Source: Zhengella sp020637775 (lineage in GTDB: Bacteria; Pseudomonadota; Alphaproteobacteria; Rhizobiales; Rhizobiaceae). From it: 64,000 nt of DNA. Where the stretch lies: NCBI RefSeq assembly GCF_041397485.1, contig NZ_JAWKWO010000003.1, forward strand, positions 1 through 64,000. The letters run 5' to 3'. A model generated the notes under the pieces. That model searched no databases. It was not told the DNA's origin and saw only the letters and a list, made by a program, of their open reading frames with translations. This document shows positions 1-7,980 of the stretch, in pieces. A program made the translations under genes and the position numbers. The stretch's first letter is position 1. Every line of letters begins with the position of its first letter.

Positions 1-447
1 AAGCTGCGCCGCAAGCTGTCGCAGATGACCAATTCGGAAGTTCACCTGAACATCGTCGAGGTGCGCAAGCCCGAGACCGATGCAACCCTGGTGGCTCAGT
101 CGATCGCGCAGCAGCTTGAGCGCCGCGTTGCTTTCCGCCGCGCGATGAAGCGCGCGGTGCAGTCGGCGATGCGCCTGGGTGCCGAGGGCATCCGCATCAA
201 CTGCGCCGGCCGTCTCGGTGGCGCGGAAATCGCGCGGACCGAGTGGTACCGCGAAGGCCGCGTTCCGCTGCACACGCTGCGCGCCGATATCGACTACGGT
301 TTTGCCGAAGCCGAAACGGCCTATGGCATCTGCGGCATCAAGGTCTGGGTCTTCAAGGGCGAGATCCTTGAGCACGATCCGCTTGCCTCCGAGCGCCGCG
401 CCGTCGAAGGCGACAATCAGGGCGGCCGCCGCCGCGAAAATGCGTAA
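1..447 (+). CDS. rpsC: 30S ribosomal protein S3, C-terminal part (5' end cut by window)
   Basis: The frame is open from the first base, so the N-terminal KH domain lies outside the window. The visible part is the S3 C-terminal domain, with the diagnostic stretch GRLGGAEIARTEW followed by the loop around DYGFAEAETAYGICGIKVWV. S3 sits at the mRNA entry channel of the small subunit and contributes to its helicase activity. The short charged tail after the last strand (ERRAVEGDNQGGRRRENA) is normal for alphaproteobacterial S3. It lies 40 bases ahead of rplP in the S10 operon order. The internal ATG at 25 is not the start. Confidence 0.97.
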   Translation, partial: KLRRKLSQMTNSEVHLNIVEVRKPETDATLVAQSIAQQLERRVAFRRAMKRAVQSAMRLGAEGIRINCAGRLGGAEIARTEWYREGRVPLHTLRADIDYGFAEAETAYGICGIKVWVFKGEILEHDPLASERRAVEGDNQGGRRRENA

Positions 448-487
448 GCTTCGGGCTTGCGAAATTGAGGATTTGGAGTAGAGAACG

Positions 488-901
488 ATGCTGCAGCCCA
501 AGCGCACAAAGTTCCGCAAGCAGTTCAAGGGACGCATCCATGGCACGGCCAAGGGTGGAACGGACCTTAACTTCGGTTCCTTCGGCCTGAAGGCCCTGGA
601 GCCGGAGCGCGTCACGGCCCGCCAGATCGAGGCGGCGCGTCGCGCGATCACGCGTCACATGAAGCGTGCCGGCCGCGTCTGGATCCGGATTTTTCCGGAT
701 GTTCCGGTCACGTCGAAGCCGACCGAAGTGCGTATGGGTAAGGGCAAGGGTTCGGTTGACTACTGGGCCTGCCGCGTCAAGCCCGGCCGCATCATGTTCG
801 AGATCGACGGTGTGAACGAAGAAATCGCGCGTGAAGCGCTGCGTCTGGGCGCTGCCAAGCTGCCGGTCAAGACGCGCTTCATCCAGCGCATTGCCGAGTA
901 G
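488..901 (+). CDS. rplP: 50S ribosomal protein L16
   Basis: This 137-residue protein has the usual full length of L16 and opens with MLQPKRTKFRKQFKGR, the typical L16 start. The conserved GKGKGSVDYWACRVKPG segment, near residues 82-98, lies close to the peptidyl-transferase centre and the A-site tRNA elbow. A GGAG-type ribosome binding site lies about ten bases before the ATG. It sits between rpsC and rpmC, as in the canonical S10 operon. Nothing unusual was seen. Confidence 0.98.
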   Translation: MLQPKRTKFRKQFKGRIHGTAKGGTDLNFGSFGLKALEPERVTARQIEAARRAITRHMKRAGRVWIRIFPDVPVTSKPTEVRMGKGKGSVDYWACRVKPGRIMFEIDGVNEEIAREALRLGAAKLPVKTRFIQRIAE

Positions 902-915
902 GAAAGGTCAAGGCC

Positions 916-1116
916 ATGAAAGCCGCAGACGTTCGGGCCATGAGCCCCGACCAGCTGAACGAAGAGCTGGCCAACCTGAAGAAAGAGCAGTTCAACCTGC
1001 GTTTCCAGAAGGCGACCGGCCAGCTCGAGAAAACCGACCGCGTGAAGGAAGTCCGCCGCGACATCGCACGCATCAAGACCATTGCCCGCCAGAAGGCGGC
1101 GGTCAACAAGGCGTAA
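916..1116 (+). CDS. rpmC: 50S ribosomal protein L29
   Basis: A 66-residue helical protein with the L29 signature LKKEQFNLRFQKATGQLE in its first half and the basic RRDIARIKTI stretch in the second. L29 lies beside the polypeptide exit tunnel and forms part of the docking site for trigger factor and SRP. Length and order (rplP-rpmC-rpsQ) are standard. The stop is followed after 12 bases by rpsQ, so the two are probably cotranscribed and translationally close. Confidence 0.97.
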   Translation: MKAADVRAMSPDQLNEELANLKKEQFNLRFQKATGQLEKTDRVKEVRRDIARIKTIARQKAAVNKA

Positions 1117-1128
1117 GGGGTTCAATCC

Positions 1129-1368
1129 ATGCCGAAGCGCATTCTGCAGGGCACCGTCGTTTCCGACAAGAACGACAAGACCGTTGTGGTCCGGGTCGAG
1201 CGCCGCTTTGCCCATCCGCTGTTCAAGAAGACGGTCCGTCAGTCCAAGAAGTACAAGGCTCACGACGAGGCCAATGCCTGCAAGGTGGGCGATACGGTGT
1301 TCATCCAGGAGTCGGCCCCGATCTCCAAGGACAAGCGCTGGGTCGTCGTAACCAGCGAACAGGCGTAA
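1129..1368 (+). CDS. rpsQ: 30S ribosomal protein S17
   Basis: A 79-residue OB-fold protein that binds 16S rRNA early in 30S assembly. It begins MPKRILQGTVVSDKNDKTVV and contains the conserved run HPLFKKTVRQSKKYKAHDE. The family is usually 75-90 residues, so this is full length. It is the last gene before a 61-base spacer with a small hairpin, after which rplN starts. In many genomes this is the boundary between the S10 and spc operons. Confidence 0.97.
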   Translation: MPKRILQGTVVSDKNDKTVVVRVERRFAHPLFKKTVRQSKKYKAHDEANACKVGDTVFIQESAPISKDKRWVVVTSEQA

Positions 1369-1382
1369 TCAAATCATGCATG

Positions 1383-1403
1383 CCGGGGGATGCTAGCCCT
1401 CGG
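1383..1403 (+). other. Small hairpin between rpsQ and rplN
   Basis: A 7-bp stem including one G-T pair (CCGGGGG against CCCTCGG) with a seven-base loop lies in the S10/spc junction. It has no T-tract, so it is not an obvious terminator. It could be an RNA processing or stability element. Confidence 0.3.
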
Positions 1404-1429
1404 ACCAGAACGAAAAAAGGCGGTCAGTC

Positions 1430-1798
1430 ATGATTCAGATGCAAACAAACCTCGACGTCGCGGACAATTCCGGCGCGCGTCGTGTCATGTGCATCAAGGT
1501 GCTGGGCGGTTCGAAGCGCAAGTATGCTTCCGTGGGCGACATCATCGTCGTTTCCATCAAGGAAGCCATTCCGCGCGGCCGCGTCAAGAAGGGCGATGTG
1601 ATGAAGGCCGTGGTCGTGCGTACGGCCAAGGACATTCGCAGGCCCGACGGTCAGGTCATCCGGTTCGACAAGAACGCGGCCGTCCTGATCGACAACAAGA
1701 AAGAGCCGATCGGAACGCGTATCTTCGGACCCGTGCCGCGCGAATTGCGCGCCAAGAACCACATGAAGATCATTTCCCTCGCTCCGGAAGTGCTCTGA
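1430..1798 (+). CDS. rplN: 50S ribosomal protein L14
   Basis: A 122-residue protein, the exact usual length for bacterial L14. It opens MIQMQTNLDVADNSGARRVM, which is the family signature, and contains GDIIVVSIKEA and the C-terminal GPVPRELRAKNHMKIISLAPEVL. L14 lies at the subunit interface and contacts 16S rRNA helix 14; it is the binding site of the silencing factor RsfS. It opens the spc-type gene order rplN-rplX-rplE. Confidence 0.98.
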   Translation: MIQMQTNLDVADNSGARRVMCIKVLGGSKRKYASVGDIIVVSIKEAIPRGRVKKGDVMKAVVVRTAKDIRRPDGQVIRFDKNAAVLIDNKKEPIGTRIFGPVPRELRAKNHMKIISLAPEVL

Positions 1799-1811
1799 GG
1801 AGACCGCACCA

Positions 1812-2123
1812 ATGCAGAAGATTCGCAAAGGCGACAAGGTCGTCGTGCTGGCTGGCAAGGACAAGGGCCGTTCGGGTGAAGTCCTCAAGGTCATGCCAAA
1901 GGAAAACAAGGCGCTCGTCAGCGGCATCAACCTGATCCGCCGCCACCAGCGCCAGACGCAGACCCAGGAAGGCGGCATCATCACCAAGGAAGCGGGCATC
2001 GACCTGTCGAACCTTGCTGTTGCCGATCCGAAGGACGGCAAGGCGACGCGCGTCGGCTTCGAGGTCCGTGACGGCAAGAAGGTCCGCGTGGCCAAGCGTT
2101 CGGGAGAAGTGATCAATGGCTGA
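1812..2123 (+). CDS. rplX: 50S ribosomal protein L24
   Basis: A 103-residue KOW-domain protein starting MQKIRKGDKVVVLAGKDKGR, the KOW motif that starts 23S rRNA assembly near the tunnel exit. A strong GAGGAG ribosome binding site precedes the ATG. Its last eight bases overlap the start of rplE, since the rplE ATG lies inside the rplX 3' end. This is consistent with translational coupling. Confidence 0.97.
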   Translation: MQKIRKGDKVVVLAGKDKGRSGEVLKVMPKENKALVSGINLIRRHQRQTQTQEGGIITKEAGIDLSNLAVADPKDGKATRVGFEVRDGKKVRVAKRSGEVING

Positions 2124-2670
2124 CAAGTACGAGCCGCGCCTCAAGACGCTGTACAACACCACCATCCGCGACGCGTTGCGCGAGCAGTTCGGCTACGCCA
2201 ACGTCATGCAGATTCCGCGCGTCGAAAAGATCGTGCTGAACATGGGCGTGGGCGAAGCGACCGGCGATTCCAAGAAGCCGTCGGTTGCCGCCGAGGACCT
2301 GGCGCAGATCGCCGGCCAGAAGCCGGTCATCACGCGGGCCCGCAACTCCATCGCCGGCTTCAAGGTGCGCGAGGGCATGCCCATCGGTGCCAAGGTGACG
2401 CTGCGCAAGGAGCGCATGTATGAATTCATGGATCGCCTGGTCAACATCGCGCTGCCGCGCGTTCGCGACTTCCGCGGCCTGAACCCGAAGAGCTTTGACG
2501 GCCGTGGCAATTTCGCCATGGGCATCAAGGAGCACATCGTGTTCCCCGAGATCAACTACGACAAGGTCGATCAGATGTGGGGCATGGACATCATCGTTTG
2601 TACGACTGCCAAGTCGGATGACGAGGCCCGGGCGTTGCTCAAGGCCTTCAACTTCCCCTTCCGGCAGTAA
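2116..2670 (+). CDS. rplE: 50S ribosomal protein L5
   Basis: A 184-residue L5 with the conserved MGVGEATGDSKK loop, the KPVITRARNSIAGFKVREG segment that binds 5S rRNA and the P-site tRNA elbow, and the EHIVFPEINYDKVDQMWGMD C-terminal block. Length is standard. The start codon lies within rplX with an 8-base overlap, so ribosomes terminating on rplX can reinitiate here. rpsN follows after 24 bases. Confidence 0.98.
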   Translation: MADKYEPRLKTLYNTTIRDALREQFGYANVMQIPRVEKIVLNMGVGEATGDSKKPSVAAEDLAQIAGQKPVITRARNSIAGFKVREGMPIGAKVTLRKERMYEFMDRLVNIALPRVRDFRGLNPKSFDGRGNFAMGIKEHIVFPEINYDKVDQMWGMDIIVCTTAKSDDEARALLKAFNFPFRQ

Positions 2671-2694
2671 CGGCTCGCGAAAAGGACAATACAC

Positions 2695-3000
2695 ATGGCT
2701 AAAGTCAGTGCGACCGAAAAGAACAAGCACCGCAAGGAGCTTGTCGATCGCTATGCCAAGAAGCGCGCTGCGCTGAAGGCGATCATCATGGACCGTTCCA
2801 AGCCGATGGACGAGCGTTTCCGTGCCCAGCTCAAGCTCAACGAGCTGCCGCGCAACTCGTCGAAAATCCGCCTGCGCAACCGCTGCGAGGTTTCGGGCCG
2901 TCCGCGTGCCTATTACCGCAAGCTGAAGATGTCGCGTATCGCGCTTCGCGAATTGGGCTCGCTGGGCAAGATCCCGGGCCTGGTCAAGTCGAGCTGGTAA
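2695..3000 (+). CDS. rpsN: 30S ribosomal protein S14, zinc-independent type
   Basis: A 101-residue S14 of the long form, which lacks the CxxC pairs of the zinc-binding short form. Only one cysteine is present, in the run IRLRNRCEVSGRPRAYYRK, a family hallmark. S14 lies in the 30S head near the tRNA sites. Because it needs no zinc, no zinc-starvation paralogue is expected to replace it. An AAGGA ribosome binding site precedes the ATG. Confidence 0.97.
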   Translation: MAKVSATEKNKHRKELVDRYAKKRAALKAIIMDRSKPMDERFRAQLKLNELPRNSSKIRLRNRCEVSGRPRAYYRKLKMSRIALRELGSLGKIPGLVKSSW

Positions 3001-3015
3001 GGAAGGATAGATATC

Positions 3016-3414
3016 ATGTCCATGAGTGATCCGCTCGGCGATATGCTGACCCGCATCCGCAATGCTGTCGGCCGCAAGAAGACGAAGGTCTCCACGCCGG
3101 CTTCCAAGTTGCGTGCCCGCGTTCTCGATGTCCTCAAGTCCGAGGGCTATATCCGTGACTACACCACCGTCGACTACGGCGATGGCAAGTCCGAGATCGA
3201 GATCGAGCTGAAGTATTATGAAGGCGCTCCGGTCATCCGCGAGATCGCCCGCGTGTCGAAGCCCGGCCGCCGCGTTTACGTGTCGGTCAAGTCGATCCCG
3301 CAGGTCGCCAACGGCCTGGGCATCGCGATCCTGTCGACGCCGAAGGGCGTGATGGCCGATCATGAAGCCCGTGAACAGAATGTCGGCGGAGAGCTTCTCT
3401 GCCAGATCTTCTGA
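3016..3414 (+). CDS. rpsH: 30S ribosomal protein S8
   Basis: A 132-residue protein starting MSMSDPLGDMLTRIRNA and ending with the S8 signature GVMADHEAREQNVGGELLCQIF. In Escherichia coli S8 binds helix 21 of 16S rRNA and autogenously represses the spc operon by binding its mRNA; whether it does so here cannot be told from sequence. A strong AAGGAAGGA ribosome binding site lies upstream. Confidence 0.98.
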   Translation: MSMSDPLGDMLTRIRNAVGRKKTKVSTPASKLRARVLDVLKSEGYIRDYTTVDYGDGKSEIEIELKYYEGAPVIREIARVSKPGRRVYVSVKSIPQVANGLGIAILSTPKGVMADHEAREQNVGGELLCQIF

Positions 3415-3448
3415 TCGGCGCAACCGAGACAAAGGCGAGGATAAGACA

Positions 3449-3982
3449 ATGTCCCGTATTGGCAAGAAGCCCGTTCCGGTGCCGGCCGGTGTGACGGCCA
3501 CGGTTGACGGCCAGACCGTCACCGCCAAGGGCCCCAAGGGCGAACTGAAATTCGTCGTCAACGACGAGGTCCTGGTGAAGCTGGAAGATGGCGCCATCGC
3601 CGTCAATCCGGCCGACGAAAGCAAGGATGCGCGGTCCAAGTGGGGCATGTCCCGCACGATGATCGCCAACATCCTGACCGGTGTGAAGGATGGGTTCGAG
3701 AAGAAGCTCGAGATCAGCGGCGTCGGCTACCGTGCCGCGATGCAGGGCAAGAACCTGCAGCTCTCGCTCGGTTTCTCGCACGAAGTCGTCTACCAGACGC
3801 CGGATGCCGTGACCATTGCGGTGCCGAAGCCGACGGAAATCGTCGTGTCGGGCATCGACAAGCAGGTCGTCGGCCAGGTCGCTGCGGAAATCCGTGAATA
3901 TCGCGGCCCCGAGCCCTACAAGGGCAAGGGCGTCAAGTATGCCGGCGAGCGCATCGTGCGCAAGGAAGGCAAGAAGAAGTAA
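3449..3982 (+). CDS. rplF: 50S ribosomal protein L6
   Basis: A 177-residue L6 starting MSRIGKKPVPVPAGV. The start at 3449 is chosen over an upstream in-frame ATG at 3362 because it matches the family N-terminus, has a GAGGA site before it, and avoids overlap with rpsH. The C-terminal block PEPYKGKGVKYAGE is the L6 signature that binds 23S rRNA near the sarcin-ricin loop. rplR follows 12 bases later. Confidence 0.97.
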   Translation: MSRIGKKPVPVPAGVTATVDGQTVTAKGPKGELKFVVNDEVLVKLEDGAIAVNPADESKDARSKWGMSRTMIANILTGVKDGFEKKLEISGVGYRAAMQGKNLQLSLGFSHEVVYQTPDAVTIAVPKPTEIVVSGIDKQVVGQVAAEIREYRGPEPYKGKGVKYAGERIVRKEGKKK

Positions 3983-3994
3983 GGAGCGGCCGTC

Positions 3995-4354
3995 ATGGCT
4001 TCGAAAGTTTCGACCCAGCGCCGGGCATCCCGTATCCGCCGCAAGATCAAGGCCGTTTCCAGCGGGCGTCCGCGCCTGTCGGTCTACCGTTCGTCCAAGA
4101 ACATCTATGTCCAGATCATTGACGATGCCAACGGCCGGACCGTTGCCGCCGCCTCGACCCTGGACAAGGATCTCAAGGGCAAGCTGAAGACCGGCGCCGA
4201 CACGGCCGCCGCGATGGAAGTCGGCAAGCTTGTCGCCGCGCGCGCCAAGGACGCGGGCGTCACCGAAGTGGTGTTCGACCGCGGGCCTTATATCTATCAC
4301 GGCCGCGTCAAGGCGCTGGCCGATGCAGCCCGCGAGGGTGGCCTGGCGTTCTGA
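3995..4354 (+). CDS. rplR: 50S ribosomal protein L18
   Basis: A 119-residue 5S rRNA-binding protein with the basic N-terminus RRASRIRRKIKA, the GRPRLSVYRSSKNIYVQIID strand and the C-terminal DRGPYIYHGRVKALADAAREGGL signature. Length is standard. AAGGAG lies nine bases before the ATG. The gene is followed by an unusually long 110-base spacer with a GC-rich hairpin before rpsE. Confidence 0.97.
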   Translation: MASKVSTQRRASRIRRKIKAVSSGRPRLSVYRSSKNIYVQIIDDANGRTVAAASTLDKDLKGKLKTGADTAAAMEVGKLVAARAKDAGVTEVVFDRGPYIYHGRVKALADAAREGGLAF

Positions 4355-4376
4355 CCAGGTGCAAACAAGGTCTTGA

Positions 4377-4411
4377 GGCCGGCCGCAAGCCCGTGTAAGG
4401 GACGGCCGGCC
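4377..4411 (+). other. Strong GC hairpin in the rplR-rpsE spacer
   Basis: A perfect 9-bp stem (GGCCGGCCG at 4377-4385 against CGGCCGGCC at 4403-4411) closes a 17-base loop that itself contains a CCC/GGG inner stem. There is no T-run after it, so full termination is unlikely. It could be a processing site, a partial attenuator or a protein-binding site inside the spc operon. Confidence 0.5.
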
Positions 4412-4464
4412 TTCGGGCGTTTCAATTCAACCCGTGCTACCGGAAAAGAAAAAGGAACCAGGAT

Positions 4465-5022
4465 ATGGCACAGAACCGCAGGGACGATCGCCGCGAGCGT
4501 GAAGAGCGCGACAGCGAATTCGTCGACAAGCTTGTCCACATCAACCGCGTTGCCAAGGTCGTCAAGGGCGGCCGCCGTTTCGGCTTCGCCGCTCTCGTCG
4601 TCGTCGGCGACCAGAAAGGTCGCGTCGGCTTCGGTCACGGCAAGGCGCGTGAAGTGCCGGAAGCCATCCGCAAGGCTACCGAGGCGGCCAAGCGCGACAT
4701 GATCTTCGTTCCGCTGCGGTCCGGCCGTACGCTGCACCACGACGTCTCCGGCCGTCATGGCGCCGGCAAGGTGCTGCTGCGCGCTGCCAAGCCGGGTACC
4801 GGCATCATCGCGGGCGGCCCGATGCGCGCCGTTTTCGAGACGCTGGGCGTTCAGGACGTGGTGGCCAAGTCGCTCGGCACCTCCAATCCGTACAACATGG
4901 TTCGCGCCACGTTCGATGCGCTGAAGCATCAGCTGCATCCGAAGGACGTCGCTGCCCAGCGCGGCATCAAGTACGCCACGCTGCAGGCGCGCCGCCACGA
5001 AACGGTTGGCGGCGAGGAATAA
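4465..5022 (+). CDS. rpsE: 30S ribosomal protein S5
   Basis: A 185-residue S5 with the N-terminal double-stranded RNA-binding fold (KLVHINRVAKVVKGGRRF, the S5 signature) and the C-terminal S5 domain (GIIAGGPMRAVFETLGVQDV). S5 lines the mRNA entry channel and affects decoding accuracy. The start has AGGAACCAGGAT upstream. The order rplR-rpsE-rpmD-rplO-secY is canonical. The N- and C-terminal extensions are modest and typical of alphaproteobacteria. Confidence 0.98.
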   Translation: MAQNRRDDRREREERDSEFVDKLVHINRVAKVVKGGRRFGFAALVVVGDQKGRVGFGHGKAREVPEAIRKATEAAKRDMIFVPLRSGRTLHHDVSGRHGAGKVLLRAAKPGTGIIAGGPMRAVFETLGVQDVVAKSLGTSNPYNMVRATFDALKHQLHPKDVAAQRGIKYATLQARRHETVGGEE

Positions 5023-5087
5023 TTCCGCCGGCAGATGTCGTCAGCGCCGCGTGAAGCATGGCGCTCCATTGATTGGGAATGAAGAAA

Positions 5088-5288
5088 ATGGCTGAGACAA
5101 AAACGGGCAAGACGGTAACCGTCGAACAGACCGGTAGCCCCATCCGCCGCCCCGCCGACCAGCGCGCCACGCTCGTCGGCCTGGGCCTGAACAAGATGCA
5201 TCGCCGCAGCACGCTGGAAGATACGCCGGCTGTCCGCGGTATGATCGCCAAGGTCGCGCATCTCGTGCGCGTCGTAGACGAAGCCTGA
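5088..5288 (+). CDS. rpmD: 50S ribosomal protein L30
   Basis: A 66-residue L30 starting MAETKTGKTVTVEQTGSPIR, with the diagnostic TLVGLGLNKMHRRSTLEDTPAVRGM. The ATG at 5088 is preferred over an in-frame TTG at 5073 and ATG at 5079, because it gives the normal family N-terminus and is preceded by a GGGA/GAAGAA region. L30 lies on the solvent side of the large subunit near the 5S rRNA. Confidence 0.95.
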   Translation: MAETKTGKTVTVEQTGSPIRRPADQRATLVGLGLNKMHRRSTLEDTPAVRGMIAKVAHLVRVVDEA

Positions 5289-5308
5289 TAGCGGCAGGGA
5301 GCAAGATC

Positions 5309-5782
5309 ATGAAACTCAATGAACTGCGAGATGCCGAAGGCGCGACGCATTCGCGCAAGCGTGTGGGCCGGGGTATCGGTTCGGGCAAGGGCAAGACCGG
5401 CGGCCGTGGCGTCAAGGGCCAGAAGTCCCGTTCGGGTGTGGCCGTCAACGGCTTCGAGGGCGGCCAGATGCCGATCTACCGGCGTTTGCCGAAGCGCGGC
5501 TTCAAGAACATCTTTGCCAAGGACCTCAACATCGTCTCCGTCGGCCGTCTTCAGGCCGCAGTTGATGCGGGCAAGCTGGATGCGTCCGCGACCGTGGACG
5601 CCGCCGCGCTCGTCGCCGCCGGCGTGATCCGCCGCGCCAAGGACGGCGTCCGGGTGCTTGGCGATGGCGACCTGTCTGCAAAGCTGACGATCGACGTTGC
5701 CGGTGCATCCAAGTCGGCGGTCGAGAAGATCGAGAAGGCAGGCGGTTCCATCACCGTCGCGGCCAAGGAAAGCGCTGAATAA
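5309..5782 (+). CDS. rplO: 50S ribosomal protein L15
   Basis: A 157-residue L15 with the glycine- and arginine-rich N-terminus (KRVGRGIGSGKGKTGGRG) that threads into 23S rRNA, the FEGGQMPIYRRLPKRGF signature and a globular C-terminal domain. L15 is a late assembly protein of the large subunit. A 170-base spacer with a UUCG-capped hairpin follows before secY, longer than other spacers in this cluster. Confidence 0.97.
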   Translation: MKLNELRDAEGATHSRKRVGRGIGSGKGKTGGRGVKGQKSRSGVAVNGFEGGQMPIYRRLPKRGFKNIFAKDLNIVSVGRLQAAVDAGKLDASATVDAAALVAAGVIRRAKDGVRVLGDGDLSAKLTIDVAGASKSAVEKIEKAGGSITVAAKESAE

Positions 5783-5795
5783 GCGCGAATGTGAC

Positions 5796-5817
5796 AGCGG
5801 CGGCTTCGGCCGCCGCT
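5796..5817 (+). other. UUCG-capped hairpin between rplO and secY
   Basis: A perfect 9-bp stem (AGCGGCGGC/GCCGCCGCT) is closed by a TTCG tetraloop, 13 bases after the rplO stop. The following sequence TTGCATCTTT is only weakly T-rich. It may reduce read-through from the ribosomal genes into secY or protect the upstream mRNA end. Confidence 0.5.
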
Positions 5818-5952
5818 TGCATCTTTGCCAGCCGGGGCCTATCTCGTGACCTCGGCCTTATTCGGGCGATCGCAATAACTGCCTGATCCGGTGGCCCGGC
5901 GACCAGCATACAGCCTTTTTCGCCAGGGCCGCACATTAGCGGAGATCGATAC

Positions 5953-7293
5953 ATGGCGTCGGCTGCTGAACAACTGGCATCCAATCTCAATTTTTCCGCC
6001 TTCGCGAAGGCCGAGGATCTCAAGAAGAGAATCTGGTTCACGCTTGGCGCGCTGCTGGTTTACCGGCTCGGCACCTACATCCCCATTCCGGGAATCGATC
6101 CCGATGCCTTTGCGCAGGCTTTCCAGCAGCAGAGCCGGGGCGTGCTGGGCATGTTCAACATGTTTGCCGGCGGCGCCGTCGGACGCATGGCGATTTTCGC
6201 GCTTGGCATCATGCCGTACATTTCGGCCTCCATCATCATGCAGCTCATGACGTCGGTTGTGCCGGCGCTCGAGCAGCTGAAGAAAGAGGGCGAACAGGGC
6301 CGCAAGGTCATCAACCAGTACACGCGTTACGGAACCGTGCTGCTGGCAACGGTGCAGGCTTATGGCATCGCCGTCGGGCTTGAAGGCGGGGCGGGCATTG
6401 TCACCGACCCGGGCTGGTTCTTCCAGCTTTCCGCTGTCATCACGCTGGTCGGCGGGACGATGTTCCTGATGTGGCTGGGTGAGCAGATCACCGCGCGCGG
6501 CATCGGCAACGGCATTTCACTGATCATTTTCGCCGGTATCGTTGCCGGTCTTCCCTCGGCCATCACCGGAACGCTCGAACTGGGGCGCACGGGCGCGCTG
6601 TCCACCGGCATCATCCTGGCCATCATCGCGCTGGCCGTGATCGTGATTGCCGTCATCGTGTTCTTCGAGCGCGCGCAGCGGCGCCTGCTGATCCAGTATC
6701 CCAAGCGCCAGGTCGGCAACCGGATGTTCCAGGGCGACACGTCGCACCTGCCGCTGAAGCTGAACACGGCGGGCGTGATTCCGCCGATCTTTGCCTCTTC
6801 GCTGCTGCTTCTGCCAGCGACCGTCGCCGGCTTCTCGACGAATACTGACATGCCGGCCTGGGCTTCCACCATCCTGGCGGCGCTTGGCCATGGCCAGCCC
6901 ATCTACATGTTGCTCTATGCCGGGCTGATCATGTTCTTCGCCTTCTTCTACACGGCGATTGTGTTCAATCCGAAGGATACGGCGGATCAGCTCAAGAAGC
7001 ATTCGGGTTTCATTCCCGGCTACCGGCCCGGCGAGCGCACGGCCGAATATATCGACTATGTGCTCACCCGCATCACGCTGGTCGGCGCGATCTATCTCGT
7101 TCTCGTCTGTCTCTTACCCGAATTTCTAATTTCGGCGACCGGCGTTCCGTTCTATCTCGGTGGCACGTCGCTGCTGATCGTGGTCAGCGTCACGCTTGAC
7201 ACGGTCGCGCAGGTCCAGGGTCACCTGATCGCCCATCAGTACGAGGGCCTGATCAAGAAATCCAAACTGAGAGGGGGAAAGAGGGGACGATGA
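5953..7293 (+). CDS. secY: Sec translocon channel subunit SecY
   Basis: A 446-residue integral membrane protein with ten predicted membrane segments, of the usual SecY length. It forms the protein-conducting channel with SecE and SecG and receives substrates from SecA or ribosomes. Visible signatures are GMFNMFAGGAVGRMAIFALGIMPYI near residue 66 onward (plug region and TM2) and RGIGNGIS at 182-189. The start has GGAGA upstream. Its stop overlaps the adk start by four bases (ATGA), so the two are translationally coupled. Confidence 0.97.
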   Translation: MASAAEQLASNLNFSAFAKAEDLKKRIWFTLGALLVYRLGTYIPIPGIDPDAFAQAFQQQSRGVLGMFNMFAGGAVGRMAIFALGIMPYISASIIMQLMTSVVPALEQLKKEGEQGRKVINQYTRYGTVLLATVQAYGIAVGLEGGAGIVTDPGWFFQLSAVITLVGGTMFLMWLGEQITARGIGNGISLIIFAGIVAGLPSAITGTLELGRTGALSTGIILAIIALAVIVIAVIVFFERAQRRLLIQYPKRQVGNRMFQGDTSHLPLKLNTAGVIPPIFASSLLLLPATVAGFSTNTDMPAWASTILAALGHGQPIYMLLYAGLIMFFAFFYTAIVFNPKDTADQLKKHSGFIPGYRPGERTAEYIDYVLTRITLVGAIYLVLVCLLPEFLISATGVPFYLGGTSLLIVVSVTLDTVAQVQGHLIAHQYEGLIKKSKLRGGKRGR

Positions 7294-7874
7294 GACTGAT
7301 TCTGCTGGGACCGCCCGGAGCGGGAAAGGGGACGCAGGCCACGCGCCTGGTGGAGAAGCATGGTATTCCCCAGCTTTCCACCGGTGACATGCTGCGTGCC
7401 GCAGTGAAGGCGGAGACGGAAGTGGGCCTCAAGGCCAAGGCCGTGATGGATGCCGGGGAACTGGTGTCCGACGCCATCGTCAACGCGATCGTTTCCGAAC
7501 GCATCGACGAAGCCGATTGCGCCAAGGGCTTTATCCTCGACGGCTATCCGCGCACGCTTGCACAGGCCGACGCGGTGGAGGAAATGCTCGCGGAAAAGGG
7601 TCTCAAGCTCGATGCCGTGATTGAACTGGTTGTCGATGACAAGGCCCTGGTGGGGCGTATCGTCAAGCGCGCCGAGGAAGCCAAGGCTGCCGGAGAGGCG
7701 GTTCGCAAGGACGACAATCCCGAAGTGTTCGACGAACGGCTTCGCGAGTATTACAAGAAGACGGCCCCGTTGACCGGCTACTATCATGCCAAGGGCATGC
7801 GGCGGACCGTTGACGGCATGGACACGATCGACGGCGTTACCGCGCAGATCGAAACGGTGCTCGGTTCGCTTTGA
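7290..7874 (+). CDS. adk: Adenylate kinase
   Basis: A 194-residue adenylate kinase converting ATP and AMP to two ADP. The P-loop GPPGAGKGTQ is at residues 7-16, the AMP-binding STGDMLR follows, and FILDGYPRT is the usual NMP-kinase motif. The LID is the short form without cysteines, so no zinc is bound; this explains the length below the 215-residue long form. The ATG overlaps the secY stop by four bases. It closes the spc-type unit, and a 201-base leader precedes rpsM. Confidence 0.97.
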   Translation: MRLILLGPPGAGKGTQATRLVEKHGIPQLSTGDMLRAAVKAETEVGLKAKAVMDAGELVSDAIVNAIVSERIDEADCAKGFILDGYPRTLAQADAVEEMLAEKGLKLDAVIELVVDDKALVGRIVKRAEEAKAAGEAVRKDDNPEVFDERLREYYKKTAPLTGYYHAKGMRRTVDGMDTIDGVTAQIETVLGSL

Positions 7875-7905
7875 GCCGGGCTGGGGAGCGTTTGCTTTTG
7901 AAGGG

Positions 7906-7934
7906 TTGACGAAAGTGTCAGCCCGTGCAATAGC
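7906..7934 (+). promoter_or_regulatory. Candidate sigma-70-type promoter upstream of rpsM
   Basis: TTGACG at 7906-7911 is followed after 17 bases by AATAGC. The -35 element matches the alphaproteobacterial consensus well; the -10 match is weak. It would give the alpha-operon genes rpsM-rpsK-rpoA-rplQ their own transcript start after adk. Confidence 0.4.
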
Positions 7935-7962
7935 GGCGCGTCTCAAGACACAAATGTTTCAG

Positions 7963-7980
7963 GCCGCCCTCATGGGCGGC
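7963..7980 (+). other. Leader hairpin upstream of rpsM
   Basis: A 7-bp perfect stem (GCCGCCC/GGGCGGC) with a TCAT loop is followed by TTGTT, in the leader that separates adk from rpsM. It could act as a weak attenuator or a ribosomal-protein binding site. No experimental basis is visible. Confidence 0.4.

Noticed and set aside
4355..4464. A missing ribosomal gene in the rplR-rpsE gap
   Set aside because: The gap is only 110 bases and is filled by a hairpin and a ribosome binding site. The normal gene order has no gene here.
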